Of a stretch of DNA of 64,000 bases, positions 9,191 through 18,021 are shown piece after piece (position 1 is the first letter of the stretch; every line of letters starts with the position of its first letter). The stretch is from Croceibacterium aestuarii. GTDB lineage: Bacteria > Pseudomonadota > Alphaproteobacteria > Sphingomonadales > Sphingomonadaceae. The DNA lies in NCBI RefSeq assembly GCF_030657335.1, contig NZ_CP131039.1, positions 2,992,501 to 3,056,500 of the forward strand. The letters are read 5' to 3'. The translations under genes and the position numbers were made by a program. The notes beneath the pieces were generated by a model. It was given only the letters and a program-made list of their open reading frames with translations, did no database searches and had not been told where the DNA came from.

Positions 9191-10171
9191 ATGGCGCAAC
9201 CGTGCATCCGCATCCTTGCCACCGGCGGGACCATCGCCGGGACGAGCGGCTCGGCCACCGGAAAGGCCTATCGCGCCGGGCAGATCGGCATCGAAGCATT
9301 GCTCGAAGAAGCGCGTGGGCTCGATCTCGGGATGGCCTGCGAGGGGCGGCAGATCGCCGCGATCGGTTCGCAGGACATCGGCTGGGCCGAATGGGACGCC
9401 CTGCACCGCGAATGCAGCGCGGCGCTGGCCGACGAGACGGTCGCCGGCGTGGTCATCACCCACGGCACCGACACCGCCGAGGAGACCGCTTTCCTGCTCG
9501 ACCGGACGCTGCCGGCCGCCAAGCCGATCGTGCTCACCGGGTCCATGCGGCCGGCCGACGCGCTCGGCAGCGACGGGATGCGCAACCTTGCCACCGCGCT
9601 GCGCGTCGCGGCCGATCCGGGCGGAGCGGGGCGCGGCGTGCTTGTCGCGATGGGCGATCAGGTGTTCGCCGCGCGCGACGTGCGCAAGGCCGCGACGCAG
9701 GGGCCGGAGGCCTTTCGCGGCTTTCCGCGCGGCAGCATCGCGGCGGTCTCGCCCAGTTCGCTCGAATGGTTCGGCCCGCCAGCGCGAACCGGTGAAGCGG
9801 CCCATTTCGCATGGCCGCAAAGCCTGCCGCGGGTCGAAGTGATCCATGCCGTCGCGGCGATGGACCGGACGATGGTCGATGCCGCGCTGGCGGCCGGAGC
9901 AGCGGGAATCGTGCTGGCAGGGCTCGGCCAGGGCAATGCGCCGCGCGCGGTGCTCGAAGCACTCGGCGAAGCGGCGGCGCGCGGCGTCGTGGTCGTGCGC
10001 GCCAGCCGGACCGACCAGGGCTTGGTCGACCGCAACGTCGAGGTCGACGACGACGCCTTCGGCTTCGTCGCAGCGCGCGCGCTCAACCCCGCGAGGAGCC
10101 GGATCCTGCTGCAGCTGCTGCTGGCGTCGGGCACGACCGGGCCGGCGCGCATCCAGGCGGCGTTCGACTGA
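9191..10171 (+). CDS. L-asparaginase (asparaginase/glutaminase family)
   Basis: Hydrolyses L-asparagine to aspartate and ammonia. 326 residues with the two diagnostic threonine motifs: ATGGTIAG (nucleophile about T14) and HGTDTAEETA (second catalytic Thr-Asp, about residue 96). GSMRPADALGSDG is a further family signature. There is no signal peptide, so a cytoplasmic location is expected although the sequence resembles type II enzymes. The gap upstream to the divergent amidohydrolase (9060-9190) should hold both promoters; no clear boxes were recognised. Confidence 0.93.
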   Translation: MAQPCIRILATGGTIAGTSGSATGKAYRAGQIGIEALLEEARGLDLGMACEGRQIAAIGSQDIGWAEWDALHRECSAALADETVAGVVITHGTDTAEETAFLLDRTLPAAKPIVLTGSMRPADALGSDGMRNLATALRVAADPGGAGRGVLVAMGDQVFAARDVRKAATQGPEAFRGFPRGSIAAVSPSSLEWFGPPARTGEAAHFAWPQSLPRVEVIHAVAAMDRTMVDAALAAGAAGIVLAGLGQGNAPRAVLEALGEAAARGVVVVRASRTDQGLVDRNVEVDDDAFGFVAARALNPARSRILLQLLLASGTTGPARIQAAFD

Positions 10172-10190
10172 GCGACGGGCCGGCCGCGCG

Positions 10191-11162
10191 TCAGATCGCC
10201 GCGGCCGCCGCCTTGCCCAGTTCCGCGAAATAGCGCGCCATGGCATCGGCCGCCTTCTCGCTCAGCGCGATGAAGGCGCGGCGGCGGTCGCTCTCGTCCT
10301 CGACCCGTTCGAGCAGCCCGGCCGAGGTCATCTGCCCGATCCAGCGCAGCGCGGTGGTCGGCGGGACCCCGCTGGCGATGCACAGGCTGGTGACCGAGAC
10401 CCGGGCGTGCTCCGCGCGCGCGGCGGTCAGGTCGAGCAGGATGTCCCACGCCGGATCGGCGAACAGCTCGCCGTCGAAGAACTTGCTCCGCAACCGCCGC
10501 TGGCGAATGATCTGCCGCACCAGCCGCGGGTCGGGCAGCGGCGGACGAGGGCTGCGGATCAGCCGGCGTTCGCCGTCCTTCGGCCCGTGCCAGTCGGGCG
10601 CCGGGCTGGCGAAGCGAAACGCCCCGCCCTCGTCCGAAAGGCCGGGCGCGCCCATCCGTTCGAGCCGCGCGGCGATCTCGCCCACCTGTTCGGTCAGGCG
10701 CAGCAAGGTAATGCGATCGTCACCCGAAAGTTCGCGCAGCCGCAGGTTGGGAATTCGCGCCAGGACATTGCCGAGCGCGACGATCCGCTCGCCGTGGTTC
10801 GGATCGACCAGGATCTGCGGGGCCGAACGCTCGCAGCAGGCAAAGACGTCCTCCAGCCTGGCGGCGCTGGTCGAAATGACGAGATGCGCCCCCGAGCGCG
10901 CGGCGCGCTCGTCGAGCCGCACCAGTGCCGCGACATCGGCCGGGCGCACTTCGGGACAATCGAGCAGCACGACTTCGCCCAGCGGGCGGACCTCGGCGTC
11001 GAGCAGTTCGGCCACCGCCCCGCACTCGCGCACCAGCAACCCGGCATCGGCCGCATCGTCGCGCATCTGCTCGCGCAGCATGGCGCTGTCGGCAAAGATC
11101 GAAACCGCGAGCGCGGTGCCCGCATCGTTGGCCGGCTGGTAAGCGAAATCGGCTTGCGCCAT
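10191..11162 (-). CDS. MarR-type winged-helix regulator with an N-terminal receiver-like domain
   Basis: 323 residues from MAQADFAYQ; the frame continues upstream but homologues are expected to start here. Residues about 15-115 form an alternating strand/helix domain (ALAVSIFADS, VVLLDCPEV, AHLVISTSA) resembling a degenerate receiver or Rossmann unit. The C-terminal part (about 215-315) is a MarR-like winged helix, with SVTSLCIASGVPPTTALRWIGQM as recognition region and LLERVEDESDRRRAFIALSEKA as the wing. It probably represses unknown genes; the ligand is unknown. It ends 20 bases from the convergent asparaginase gene. Confidence 0.72.
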   Translation of the reverse strand: MAQADFAYQPANDAGTALAVSIFADSAMLREQMRDDAADAGLLVRECGAVAELLDAEVRPLGEVVLLDCPEVRPADVAALVRLDERAARSGAHLVISTSAARLEDVFACCERSAPQILVDPNHGERIVALGNVLARIPNLRLRELSGDDRITLLRLTEQVGEIAARLERMGAPGLSDEGGAFRFASPAPDWHGPKDGERRLIRSPRPPLPDPRLVRQIIRQRRLRSKFFDGELFADPAWDILLDLTAARAEHARVSVTSLCIASGVPPTTALRWIGQMTSAGLLERVEDESDRRRAFIALSEKAADAMARYFAELGKAAAAAI

Positions 11163-11233
11163 GGCGTCACGCCCTCCTGATTCGTTGGAACAGGATGCGA
11201 ACAAAACGCGATCAGGTCAAGGTTGAAGCGCCG

Positions 11234-12523
11234 TTAGTCCTCGAACGGATCGCGCACCAGAATCGTATCGTCCCGCTCGGGCGAGGTCGAAACGCTCGCC
11301 ACCGGGCACTCGATCAGCTCCTCGATGCGGCGAATATACTTGATCGCCTGCGCCGGCAGTTCGGCCCAGCTGCGCGCGCCGGCGGTGCTTTCGCTCCAGC
11401 CGTCCATCTCCTCGTAGACCGGCTCGCAGGCGGCCTGGTCGGCGGCGTTCGACGGCAGGTAGTCGACAACCTCGCCGCCGAGCTTGTAGCCGGTGCAGAT
11501 CTTCAGCGTGTCGAACCCGTCGAGCACGTCGAGCTTGGTCAGCGCGATGCCGGTCACGCCCGAAATGGCGCAGGACTGGCGCACCAGCACCGCGTCGAAC
11601 CAGCCGCAGCGGCGCTGGCGGCCGGTGACGGTGCCGAATTCGTGGCCGCGCTCGCCGAGACGCTGGCCGTCGGCATCGTCGAGCTCGGTCGGGAACGGGC
11701 CCGAGCCGACGCGGGTGGTATAGGCCTTGACGATGCCCAGCACGAAACCCGCCGCGCCGGGGCCGAGGCCCGATCCGCTCGCCACGGTGCCGCTCACCGT
11801 GTTGGAGCTAGTGACGAAGGGATAGGTCCCGTGGTCGATATCGAGCAGCACGCCTTGCGCGCCTTCGAACAGGATGCGGCTGCCGGCCTTCTTCTCCTGG
11901 TTGAGGCGGCGCCAGACCGGCTGGGCGAACTGCCGCACGAACGGGGCGATCTCGGTCAGGTCGGCGAGCAGGCGCGCGCGGTCGATCGGCGGTTCGTCGA
12001 ACCCGGCGCGCAGGGCGTCGTGGTGGGCGCACAGGCGGTCGAGTTGCGGTTCTAGATCGTCGAGATGGGCCAGGTCGCACACCCGGATCGCCCGGCGCCC
12101 GACCTTGTCCTCGTAAGCCGGGCCGATGCCGCGCCCGGTGGTGCCGATCTTGCCCTTGCCGGCCGCCGCCTCACGCCACACGTCGAGGTCGCGGTGAACC
12201 GGCAGGATCAGCACGCAGTTGTCGGCGATGCCGAAGTTGTCCGGGGTGATCGAGACGCCTTGTCCCTCGAGCCGCTCGATCTCGTTCTTGAGCGCCCAGG
12301 GATCGAGCACCACGCCGTTGCCGATCAGGCTCAGCGTGCCGGTAACGATACCGCTGGGGAGCAGCGAGAGCTTGTAGGTGGTGTTGCCGACGACCAGCGT
12401 ATGCCCGGCGTTGTGCCCGCCCTGGAAGCGCACGACAACGTCCGCCCGGCTCGCCAGCCAGTCGACGATCTTGCCTTTTCCTTCGTCGCCCCACTGGGCG
12501 CCGATCACGGTGACGTTGGCCAT
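11234..12523 (-). CDS. purA: Adenylosuccinate synthetase
   Basis: PurA condenses IMP and aspartate with GTP to adenylosuccinate, the first committed step to AMP. 429 residues, normal length. The P-loop GDEGKGK is at residues 12-18, followed by QGGHNAGHT, the IMP-binding [35 protein letters not shown] and [14 protein letters not shown]. Start ATG at 12523. The 71-base gap downstream to the MarR-like gene suggests separate or loosely coupled transcription. Confidence 0.98.
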   Translation of the reverse strand: MANVTVIGAQWGDEGKGKIVDWLASRADVVVRFQGGHNAGHTLVVGNTTYKLSLLPSGIVTGTLSLIGNGVVLDPWALKNEIERLEGQGVSITPDNFGIADNCVLILPVHRDLDVWREAAAGKGKIGTTGRGIGPAYEDKVGRRAIRVCDLAHLDDLEPQLDRLCAHHDALRAGFDEPPIDRARLLADLTEIAPFVRQFAQPVWRRLNQEKKAGSRILFEGAQGVLLDIDHGTYPFVTSSNTVSGTVASGSGLGPGAAGFVLGIVKAYTTRVGSGPFPTELDDADGQRLGERGHEFGTVTGRQRRCGWFDAVLVRQSCAISGVTGIALTKLDVLDGFDTLKICTGYKLGGEVVDYLPSNAADQAACEPVYEEMDGWSESTAGARSWAELPAQAIKYIRRIEELIECPVASVSTSPERDDTILVRDPFED

Positions 12524-12556
12524 GGGTACAGCTCTCCACCTGCCAGGGTGGGTCCG

Positions 12557-12584
12557 GTTCGCCCTTCGACAGGACTCGGCGAAC
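12557..12584. repeat. Short stem-loop in the purA / aldo-keto reductase divergent gap
   Basis: GTTCGCC (12557-12563) and GGCGAAC (12578-12584) form a perfect 7-bp stem around a 14-base loop that begins CTTCGACAGG. The loop resembles the common GC-rich REP motif with a CTTCGACAGG core. The remaining gap (12524-12735) shows no clear promoter boxes. Confidence 0.5.
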
Positions 12585-12735
12585 GGATTGGACTACAGGG
12601 CCTCGCGGCCCCCGATGCGGAGCGCGCCCTATCGGCAGCGGCGGCGCAGTGTCAAGCGGGGCACGGTTCAGGTCGATACCGGAGAATCGGGAAACATCGC
12701 GGCTCCCTCCGATTGGACAGAGGAAGGAGACACGT

Positions 12736-13551
12736 ATGACCGATCAACCCACTCTAACCCTCAACGATGGCCGCACGATGCCGCAACTCGGCTTCGGAAC
12801 CTGGCAGATCGATGACGACATGGCGGCCGAGGCGGTGAAGACCGCGCTCGATGTGGGCTACCGGCTGGTCGATACGGCCGCGATCTACCGCAACGAGGAG
12901 GGAGTAGGCGCGGGTCTCAAGGGTACGGACGCTGTGTTCCTGACGACCAAGATCTGGAACGACGATCAGGGGTTCGAGAGTGCCAAAGAGGCCGCCCAGC
13001 GCAGCCTCGACAGACTCGGGCGCGACCACGTCGATTTGCTGCTGATCCACTGGCCATGCCCCAAGAAGGACTCCTACCTGGAGACCTGGAGGGCGATGAT
13101 CGAACTGCGCGAGGCCGGCCTGACGAGGTCGATCGGGGTTTCGAACTTTCGCGCCGAGGACTTGCGCCGGCTGAAAGACGAAACCGGCGTGGTCCCGGCG
13201 CTCAACCAGATCGAATTGCACCCGAGTTTTCAGCAGCGCGAGCTGCGCAAGGTCCATGAAGAGCTCGGGATCGCGACCCAGTCCTGGTCGCCGCTCGGCC
13301 AAGGCGGAGGAATGGACAATCCAGCGGTCCGGGCGATCGCCGACGAGGCCGGCCAGCCGCCCAGCGCCGTGATCCTTCGTTGGCACCTGCAGCACGGACT
13401 CGCGGCCATTCCCAAGGCCAGCAGCCGGGCGCACATGGAAGCCAATTTCGCCGCCCTCGGATTTGCGCTGGACGAAAGCCAGATGGCGCGGATCGACGCG
13501 CTCGACACACCCGAAGGGCGCATGGGGCCAGATCCGGCAAAATTCGACTGA
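12736..13551 (+). CDS. Aldo/keto reductase (2,5-diketogluconate reductase-like)
   Basis: NADPH-dependent reductase of aldehydes and ketones, 271 residues, TIM barrel. The catalytic tetrad is visible: Asp and Tyr in LVDTAAIYRNEEGVG, Lys in FLTTKIWND and His in LLLIHWPCP. The C-terminal IPKASSRAHMEAN binds the cofactor phosphate. The ATG at 12736 is preceded by AGGAAGGAGA, a strong ribosome-binding site; the in-frame extension upstream lacks one. The substrate is not predictable. Confidence 0.92.
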   Translation: MTDQPTLTLNDGRTMPQLGFGTWQIDDDMAAEAVKTALDVGYRLVDTAAIYRNEEGVGAGLKGTDAVFLTTKIWNDDQGFESAKEAAQRSLDRLGRDHVDLLLIHWPCPKKDSYLETWRAMIELREAGLTRSIGVSNFRAEDLRRLKDETGVVPALNQIELHPSFQQRELRKVHEELGIATQSWSPLGQGGGMDNPAVRAIADEAGQPPSAVILRWHLQHGLAAIPKASSRAHMEANFAALGFALDESQMARIDALDTPEGRMGPDPAKFD

Positions 13552-13639
13552 CGGCGACAAAGCACGACAATTGGCGACTGGACGGGTCGCCCTGGCGCAG
13601 TCAGAAGGAGTTCAGCGGGGGCCGAGCAGGAGTTGCGCC

Positions 13640-14551
13640 GTGCACGTCATCGCTCTCACCGCCAGCCTGTTTTTCGCGTCCGCCTCCTCGCTAGTCGTGG
13701 CCGACGCCGCCTGGGCCGCCTTGCAACCGGAAGAGAGCTCCGCCGCGCGGCGCGTGCCCAGCATGCAGGTCCTCGCTTACGGCGCCGATCCGCTGCAGCA
13801 GCTCGATTACTGGCCCGGTTCGCGGGCGGATGCCCCGCTGGTCGTCTATGTCCACGGCGGCGGCTGGAAGCGCGGCGACAAGGCAATGATGCAAGGTTCG
13901 GCCAAGCTTGCCGACTGGCAGGCCGAAGGCTACGCCGTCGCTTCGCTCAACTACCGGCTGGTGCCCGCCGCAAGGGTGGAGGATCAGGCGCAGGACGTGG
14001 CAGACGCCATCGCCTTCCTGCGCAGCAACGCCGCCCAGCTGGGTTTCGACCCGGCCCGCATCGTGCTCGTCGGACACTCCGCGGGCGCCCATCTCGTCGC
14101 CCTGGTCGGGACCGATTCCACCTGGCTTAATCGCGCCGGGCTGACGCTCGACCAGATTCGCGGCGTGATCGCGCTCGATGGCGCCGCCTACGATGTGCCC
14201 GACCAGATGGGCGAGAACGCGCTGCTGATGGGCAAGACCTACGAGCAGGCCTTTGGCACCGACCCGAAACGGCAGCTGGCGCTTTCGCCGACCGCCCACG
14301 CCGGCGCGCCGAATGCCCGGGCGTTCCTCATCCTTCACGTCCAGCGGAAGGACGGCGTCGCCCAGTCGCGCGCCCTGGCCGACGCCCTGCGCCAGGCCGG
14401 CACGGTGGTGAGCATCGAGGGTCTGCCCGGCCGCGGCCTGCGCGGACACGCGGAAATCAACCGGAGGTTGGGCGAGGCCGACTATCCCGCCACGCCGTTG
14501 GTCGACCGCTGGCTCGCCAGCGTGTTTGACGGAGCGGGATCAATTAACTGA
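13640..14551 (+). CDS. Exported alpha/beta-hydrolase (BD-FAE/esterase type)
   Basis: 303 residues from a GTG at 13640 with AGGAG at 13628-13632. The N-terminus is a signal peptide of about 27 residues ending near AAWA. The oxyanion-hole motif HGGG is at 72-75 (VYVHGGGWKRGDKA). The nucleophile is S147 in GHSAGAH, and the C-terminal RGLRGHAEINRRLG supplies the histidine. It is similar to carboxylesterases and feruloyl-esterase-like BD-FAE proteins that act on plant-derived esters; the substrate is not shown. Confidence 0.85.
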   Translation: MHVIALTASLFFASASSLVVADAAWAALQPEESSAARRVPSMQVLAYGADPLQQLDYWPGSRADAPLVVYVHGGGWKRGDKAMMQGSAKLADWQAEGYAVASLNYRLVPAARVEDQAQDVADAIAFLRSNAAQLGFDPARIVLVGHSAGAHLVALVGTDSTWLNRAGLTLDQIRGVIALDGAAYDVPDQMGENALLMGKTYEQAFGTDPKRQLALSPTAHAGAPNARAFLILHVQRKDGVAQSRALADALRQAGTVVSIEGLPGRGLRGHAEINRRLGEADYPATPLVDRWLASVFDGAGSIN

Positions 14552-14614
14552 TTTTAAACTCTAAAAATTGTCCGGACCCGGGAACCTGAGAGCGAATTCG
14601 GCTGTATTCCGGGC

Positions 14615-14827
14615 ATGATTTCCAAGCCAATCGATCAGCCTGGGGCCGCGCCGGAAGATCCGCCGCTCTCCGGGCCTTCCGAACAAATGTTCTTCTTCGG
14701 CGCGCCCCTTGCCCATGTCATTACCTACGAAGAAATCCGGCGCGACGAGCGTCTGCGCTGGACCTACCGTCAACGTTCGCGAGAATTGCCGGTGCCGCCG
14801 CGCTTCACGTGGGGAGACACCGTATGA
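14615..14827 (+). CDS. Small hypothetical protein, 70 residues
   Basis: Not recognised. It is acidic at the N-terminus and basic and tryptophan-containing at the C-terminus (RRDERLRWTYRQRSREL). It has no signal peptide or membrane segment. It shares a 4-base ATGA overlap with the PilZ-like gene that follows, which supports it being translated. The gap upstream (14552-14614) is AT-rich and may hold the promoter of the pair. Confidence 0.6.
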   Translation: MISKPIDQPGAAPEDPPLSGPSEQMFFFGAPLAHVITYEEIRRDERLRWTYRQRSRELPVPPRFTWGDTV

Positions 14828-15129
14828 CGGTGGCCGATTCCGGCGGACTTGGTGTCGTCTGCAGAACTCGCGGACATAGCTGCGAGGCGGCGGTGTCGGC
14901 GCTTGATGAGCGCGGTTGCCTGATCGAGACCGGCAACGGGTTCCTCAGCGACGGGGACCGGGCAACCCTGCGCTTCGGCTGCGGCATGCGGGTGGTCGGC
15001 CGAGTACGACCCTTGAGTGCGCGGTTCGCGCGGATCGAGTTCGAAGCGGCGCTCCATCCGGCAGTGCTTGCCCATCTCAGCCCGCCCTCGGCCCCCGTCC
15101 GTCACGCGCGCGGGCGCCGGCGAATTTAG
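14824..15129 (+). CDS. PilZ-domain-like small protein
   Basis: 101 residues from ATG 14824. The pattern is that of short PilZ or PilZ-like proteins: CEAAVSALDERGCLIETG (the D/N-x-S-x-x-G region is degenerate), GDRATLRFGCG and the closing strand ARIEFEAALHPAVLAHL. PilZ domains bind cyclic di-GMP, but the canonical RxxxR is not clear here, so ligand binding is doubtful. The stop overlaps the convergent hisZ stop by four bases. Confidence 0.6.
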   Translation: MTVADSGGLGVVCRTRGHSCEAAVSALDERGCLIETGNGFLSDGDRATLRFGCGMRVVGRVRPLSARFARIEFEAALHPAVLAHLSPPSAPVRHARGRRRI

Positions 15130-16244
15130 CCGCCGAGCGGGTGGACCGAAGCGCCGGTCAGAACGTGTGTGCAACCCAGCGCTTGCGCGTCGTCGCTGCC
15201 CGAAAGGGCGGCCACGGTCCGCCAGCCCTGGGCCCGCAGCTGCGCCGCAGCTTCGGCATCGTGGCCGAGCGGGAGGAACACCGCCTTGCGCTGCGGCTCG
15301 CTCGCCTTGACCGCGTCGACAAGATCCTCCGGATAAAGCGAAAAACCGGTCGCCGGTTCGTCGCTGCCGCCGATGCGGTAGGTCCCGCCGCGGCCCATCG
15401 TCCCGCGCACGCCCTCGGCATAGATCGTGAAGCCGAACCAGGTCTGGTACTCGAACCCGTGGCGTTCGCTGGGGTCGAGCGTCAGCCGCGCCCGGCTGGC
15501 AACGCGTGCCGCAATCTGCTTGAGCCCGTCGATCCGGCTGGCGAGCGCGCCGCTGCCATCGAAACCGGCAAGCTTGGCCAGCGCTTCTTCGAACGGCCCG
15601 GCGGCGTAGAGCAGCGGCAGGTAGGCTTCCCCGCCCGCCGCGCGCAGTGCGCCCGCGTCCTTGGCATCGAGTTCGCGGCGCACCGCGGCGATCTGCCCGG
15701 CCTCGAGCGGGAATTCCTCTGCCGCCAGCGTGTCGACCAGATCGGGGAGCGTGAAATCCACCGAAATCCCGCTCGCCCCCATGGCTTCGAGGCTGGCAAT
15801 CGCCAGCTCGACGATCTCGGCCGCCGCCGCGACGCTGTCGCTGCCGATCAGCTCGGCACCGACCTGTAACGCCTCGCGCCGCGGGTCGAGCTGGTCTCCG
15901 GCAATGCGCGCCACCATCCCGGCGTAGCACAGCCGCAGCGGCCGCGCCGCGCGGGCGAGACCCGTGGCGGCGATGCGGCCGACCTGCACCGTCATGTCGG
16001 CCCTGAGGGCCAACGTGCGGAGGCTTTCGGGATCCACGAAACGGAACATGCGCCGCGTCGCCACGCCGTCCATGCGCGTCGCCATCGAGGTTTCGAATTC
16101 GATCAGCGGCGGGCGCACCCGGTCGTAGCCGCAGGAGTCGAGCACGGCGAGCGCGGCCTGCTCGACGCGCGTCGCGACCGCCGTGCTCTGCGGCAGACGG
16201 TCTTCGAGCCCTTCGGGCAACAGGTCGCGGGTCGGGTCGGTCAT
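15126..16244 (-). CDS. hisZ: ATP phosphoribosyltransferase regulatory subunit
   Basis: HisZ is a catalytically inactive histidyl-tRNA synthetase paralogue that forms a hetero-octamer with short-form HisG and confers histidine feedback control on the first step of histidine synthesis. 372 residues; class II synthetase-like motifs are LLPEGLEDRLPQ at the start, the motif 2-like TLALRADMTVQVGRIAAT and LRLCYAGMVAR. It is shorter than HisRS and lacks the anticodon-binding domain. No hisG is in the window. It lies 61 bases after serA on the same strand, across a strong stem-loop. Confidence 0.92.
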   Translation of the reverse strand: MTDPTRDLLPEGLEDRLPQSTAVATRVEQAALAVLDSCGYDRVRPPLIEFETSMATRMDGVATRRMFRFVDPESLRTLALRADMTVQVGRIAATGLARAARPLRLCYAGMVARIAGDQLDPRREALQVGAELIGSDSVAAAAEIVELAIASLEAMGASGISVDFTLPDLVDTLAAEEFPLEAGQIAAVRRELDAKDAGALRAAGGEAYLPLLYAAGPFEEALAKLAGFDGSGALASRIDGLKQIAARVASRARLTLDPSERHGFEYQTWFGFTIYAEGVRGTMGRGGTYRIGGSDEPATGFSLYPEDLVDAVKASEPQRKAVFLPLGHDAEAAAQLRAQGWRTVAALSGSDDAQALGCTHVLTGASVHPLGG

Positions 16245-16256
16245 GGATGCCCCCTA

Positions 16257-16298
16257 CCCCCTTCGTCATCGCCGCGAAAGCGAGGATGACGAAGGGGG
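16257..16298. repeat. Perfect 14-bp inverted repeat between serA and hisZ
   Basis: CCCCCTTCGTCATC (16257-16270) and GATGACGAAGGGGG (16285-16298) pair completely around a 14-base loop containing CGCGAAAGCG. The GTCATC...GATGAC ends match the REP-like family also seen at 48573-48672. It lies just after the serA stop and 13 bases before the hisZ start. Without a T-run it is more likely a REP element or mRNA stabiliser than a classic terminator. Confidence 0.75.
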
Positions 16299-16305
16299 AG
16301 TTGCC

Positions 16306-17892
16306 TCAGAACGCCAGGGCCTTGACGGTCTTCACGCCCTGCAACTTGCAGGCCTTCTCGATGAGATCCTGCGGGATCGGTTGATCGACCGAGAGCAGCA
16401 GCACCGCCTCGCCGCCGGCGTCGCGCCGCCCGAGGTGGAAAGTGCCGATGTTGATGCCGGCCTCGCCGAGCAGGCTGCCGATCCGGCCGATGAAACCGGG
16501 TGCGTCCTCATTGACGATATACAGCATATGCCCGGCGAGATCGGCCTCGATGCCGATCCCGAAGATCGAGACGAGCCGCGGCGCCTCGCTGCCGAACAGC
16601 GTCCCGGCGACCGACCGGTCGCCCTGGCTGGTCGCCACGGTGACGCGCAGGAGCGTGTGGTAAACGCCCTCCCGCTCGTGCCGCACCGAGCGCACATCGA
16701 GACCGCGCTCCTTGGCGAGATAGGGCGCGTTGACCATGTTCACGCTCTGCGAATAGTGCTTCATCAGGCCCGACAGCACGGCGGCCTCGATCGGCTTGCC
16801 GTTGAGCTCCGCCGCGGCCCCCGAGCGCTCGATGCTGATCTGCGTCAGGTTGCCGTGAGCGAGCTGGCCCACGAGGCTGCCGAGCTTCTCCGCCAGGCCC
16901 ATGTACGGCTTGAGCTTGGGCGCTTCCTCGGCGCTCAGCGAAGGCACGTTGAGCGCGTTGGTGATGCCGCCGTTCACCAGGTAGTCGGCGATCTGCTCAG
17001 CCACTTGCAACGCGACGTTGACCTGCGCTTCGCTGGTCGAGGCGCCGAGGTGCGGGGTGCAGATGAAGTTCGGCGTGCCGAACAACGGGTGGTCCGCAGG
17101 CGGCGGCTCGACCGCGAAGACGTCGAGCGCGGCGCCGGCGATGTGCCCCGAATCGAGCAGGTCCTTGAGCGCCACCTCGTCGACCAGGCCGCCGCGCGCG
17201 CAGTTGACGATGCGCACCCCCTGCTTGGTCTTCTCGAGCCGTTCGCGGCTGAGAATGTTGCGCGTTTCGTCGGTCAGGGGAGTGTGCAGCGTGATGAAAT
17301 CGGCCCGAGTGACGAGCGCTTCGAGGTCGACTTTCTCGACGCCCATCTCGATCGCCCGCTCCTCGGTCAGGAAGGGATCGTAGGCAATGACCTTCATCTT
17401 CAGGCCAAGCGCCCGGCTGGCGACGATCGAACCGATGTTGCCGGCCCCGATCAGGCCCAGGGTCTTGCCGGTGACTTCTACCCCCATGAAGGCGTTCTTC
17501 GGCCATTTGCCGGCCTGGGTCTGGTCGTTGGCCTCGGGGATCTGCCGGGCCAGCGCCATCATCAGCGCAACGGCGTGTTCGGCGGTGGTGATCGAGTTGC
17601 CGAACGGGGTATTCATTACGACGACGCCGCGCGACGAGGCATGCGGAATGTCGACGTTGTCGACCCCGATGCCGGCGCGTCCAACGACCTTAAGGTTGGG
17701 CGCGACGTCGAGGATTTCCTTTGTCACCTTGGTCGCCGAGCGGATCGCGAGGCCGTCGTACTGGCCGATGATCGCCTTCAGCTCTTCGGGCGTCTTGCCG
17801 GTTATGACATCGACCTCGCAGCCGCGCTCCTTGAGGATGCGCTCGGCATTAGGGTCCATCTTGTCGGAAATGAGGACTTTGGGCTTGGTCAT
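16306..17892 (-). CDS. serA: D-3-phosphoglycerate dehydrogenase
   Basis: Oxidises 3-phosphoglycerate to 3-phosphohydroxypyruvate with NAD+, the first step of serine synthesis. 528 residues, the long type I form: catalytic and Rossmann domains, an allosteric substrate-binding domain and a C-terminal ACT domain (SIFGIGIEADLAGHMLYIVNEDAPGFIGRIG). The NAD loop GLIGAGNIGSIVA, NCARGGLVDE with the catalytic arginine, and the histidine in HLGASTSEAQ are all present. It is downstream of serC on the same strand, separated by a REP-like element. Confidence 0.97.
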   Translation of the reverse strand: MTKPKVLISDKMDPNAERILKERGCEVDVITGKTPEELKAIIGQYDGLAIRSATKVTKEILDVAPNLKVVGRAGIGVDNVDIPHASSRGVVVMNTPFGNSITTAEHAVALMMALARQIPEANDQTQAGKWPKNAFMGVEVTGKTLGLIGAGNIGSIVASRALGLKMKVIAYDPFLTEERAIEMGVEKVDLEALVTRADFITLHTPLTDETRNILSRERLEKTKQGVRIVNCARGGLVDEVALKDLLDSGHIAGAALDVFAVEPPPADHPLFGTPNFICTPHLGASTSEAQVNVALQVAEQIADYLVNGGITNALNVPSLSAEEAPKLKPYMGLAEKLGSLVGQLAHGNLTQISIERSGAAAELNGKPIEAAVLSGLMKHYSQSVNMVNAPYLAKERGLDVRSVRHEREGVYHTLLRVTVATSQGDRSVAGTLFGSEAPRLVSIFGIGIEADLAGHMLYIVNEDAPGFIGRIGSLLGEAGINIGTFHLGRRDAGGEAVLLLSVDQPIPQDLIEKACKLQGVKTVKALAF

Positions 17893-17910
17893 GTCGAATT
17901 CCTTGAATTC

Positions 17911-17994
17911 GTCATCCCGGGCTTGACCCGGGATCCCGCTTTTCTGACGCGGGCTAAAAAAGGGAAGCGGGACCCCGGCTCAAGGCCGGGGTGA
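17911..17994. repeat. Paired REP-like stem-loops between serC and serA
   Basis: Two hairpins. ATCCCGGG (17914-17921) pairs with CCCGGGAT (17927-17934) around CTTGA. CCCCGGC (17973-17979) pairs with GCCGGGG (17985-17991) around TCAAG. The flanks GTC and GAC, and inner ATCCCGCTT versus AAGCGGGA, can also pair, giving a branched cruciform. This GTCATCCCGG...CCGGGGTGAC arrangement is typical of REP pairs. It sits inside the serC-serA transcript. Confidence 0.75.
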
Positions 17995-18021
17995 CGCAAT
18001 TGGCTAGCGCAGCGAGGCGCC

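Noticed and set aside
14581-14606. EcfG-like GGAAC upstream of the 70-residue gene
   Set aside because: No CGTT-like -10 element at 16 or 17 bases.
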